From NCBI GenBank assembly GCA_934201655.1, contig CAKPXD010000093.1, forward strand, positions 1-5,822: a DNA stretch of 5,822 nucleotides, written 5' to 3'. Below the pieces are notes generated by a model. That model was given only the letters and a program-made list of their open reading frames with translations, did not search any database and was not told the DNA's origin. Of the stretch, positions 5,759 through 5,822 are shown piece after piece; position 1 is the stretch's first letter, and each line of letters begins with the position of its first letter. The position numbers and the translations under genes were made by a program. The stretch is from an uncultured Streptococcus sp. GTDB taxonomy: Bacteria > Bacillota > Bacilli > Lactobacillales > Streptococcaceae.

Positions 5759-5822
5759 GTGGGACAGAAATCGGTAATTCGTTAGAATTCGATTTCGTCG
5801 TCCCACCTCCGCACAGTTGAGT
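5759..5822. repeat. Intergenic inverted-repeat element, left end (continues past the right edge)
   Basis: A long imperfect hairpin spans 5759-5806. GTGGGAC (5759-5765) pairs with GTCCCAC (5800-5806), GAAATCG (5767-5773) with CGATTTC (5790-5796), and AATTC (5776-5780) with GAATT (5785-5789) around a GTTA loop. That is 19 pairs with small internal loops. The tail that follows, CCTCCGCACAGTTGAGT, and the hairpin resemble a repeat I remember as common between genes in mitis-group streptococci; the match is from memory only. No coding frame is evident. On the minus strand the hairpin is followed by TCTCTTTTT, so it could also end a minus-strand transcript entering from the right. Confidence 0.6.

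Noticed and set aside
1..5822. CRISPR array, tRNA, rRNA, insertion sequence or phage genes
   Set aside because: No spaced direct repeats, cloverleaf-like sequences, transposase motifs or phage proteins were seen. The only repeats are the 12-bp tandem pair and the right-edge hairpin.

Overview
The window looks like chromosomal DNA of a low-G+C Firmicute, most likely a mitis-group Streptococcus (S. mitis, S. oralis or S. pneumoniae and relatives). The grounds are strong AAGGAG-type ribosome binding sites, TGn-extended -10 boxes, the gene set YutD / RlmN / VanZ-family / YfmM-like ABC-F, a lactococcal Gla-type aquaglyceroporin, and a right-edge inverted repeat that I recall as common between genes in that group. 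The species assignment is inference from the sequence alone.

Layout, left to right. Positions 2-811 (+) hold the 3' part of a protein gene that runs off the left edge. I do not recognise its product. It opens with a perfect 12-bp tandem repeat (Lys-His-Thr-Thr twice) and is clearly more A+T-rich than the other genes. A symmetric hairpin at 873-905 ends transcription from both sides. From 914 to 4567 a compact minus-strand operon reads yutD-like -> rlmN -> vanZ-like -> ABC-F ATPase. It has a plausible promoter at 4600-4627, a 16-nt gap before rlmN and single-base gaps at the next two junctions. A second minus-strand unit, the aquaglyceroporin gene (4731-5636), has its own terminator (4702-4725), an extended -10 promoter (5673-5701) and an upstream CcpA-type cre site (5723-5739). 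The right edge (5759-5822) is the start of an intergenic repeat that folds into a long hairpin.

Functionally, the operon joins a 23S rRNA A2503 methyltransferase (RlmN) with an ABC-F ATPase, a class that generally works on the ribosome, plus a small VanZ-family membrane protein and a YutD-family protein of unknown function. The aquaglyceroporin is separate and appears to be under carbon catabolite control. All the genes with recognised families look intact.

I see no strong sign of a new multi-gene system. The best candidates for novelty are the unrecognised, compositionally distinct left-edge protein, the Gln/Ala-rich insertion in the cytoplasmic loop of the aquaglyceroporin, and the right-edge repeat sitting directly upstream of the aquaglyceroporin control region. 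No gene-free stretch exceeds 300 bases.
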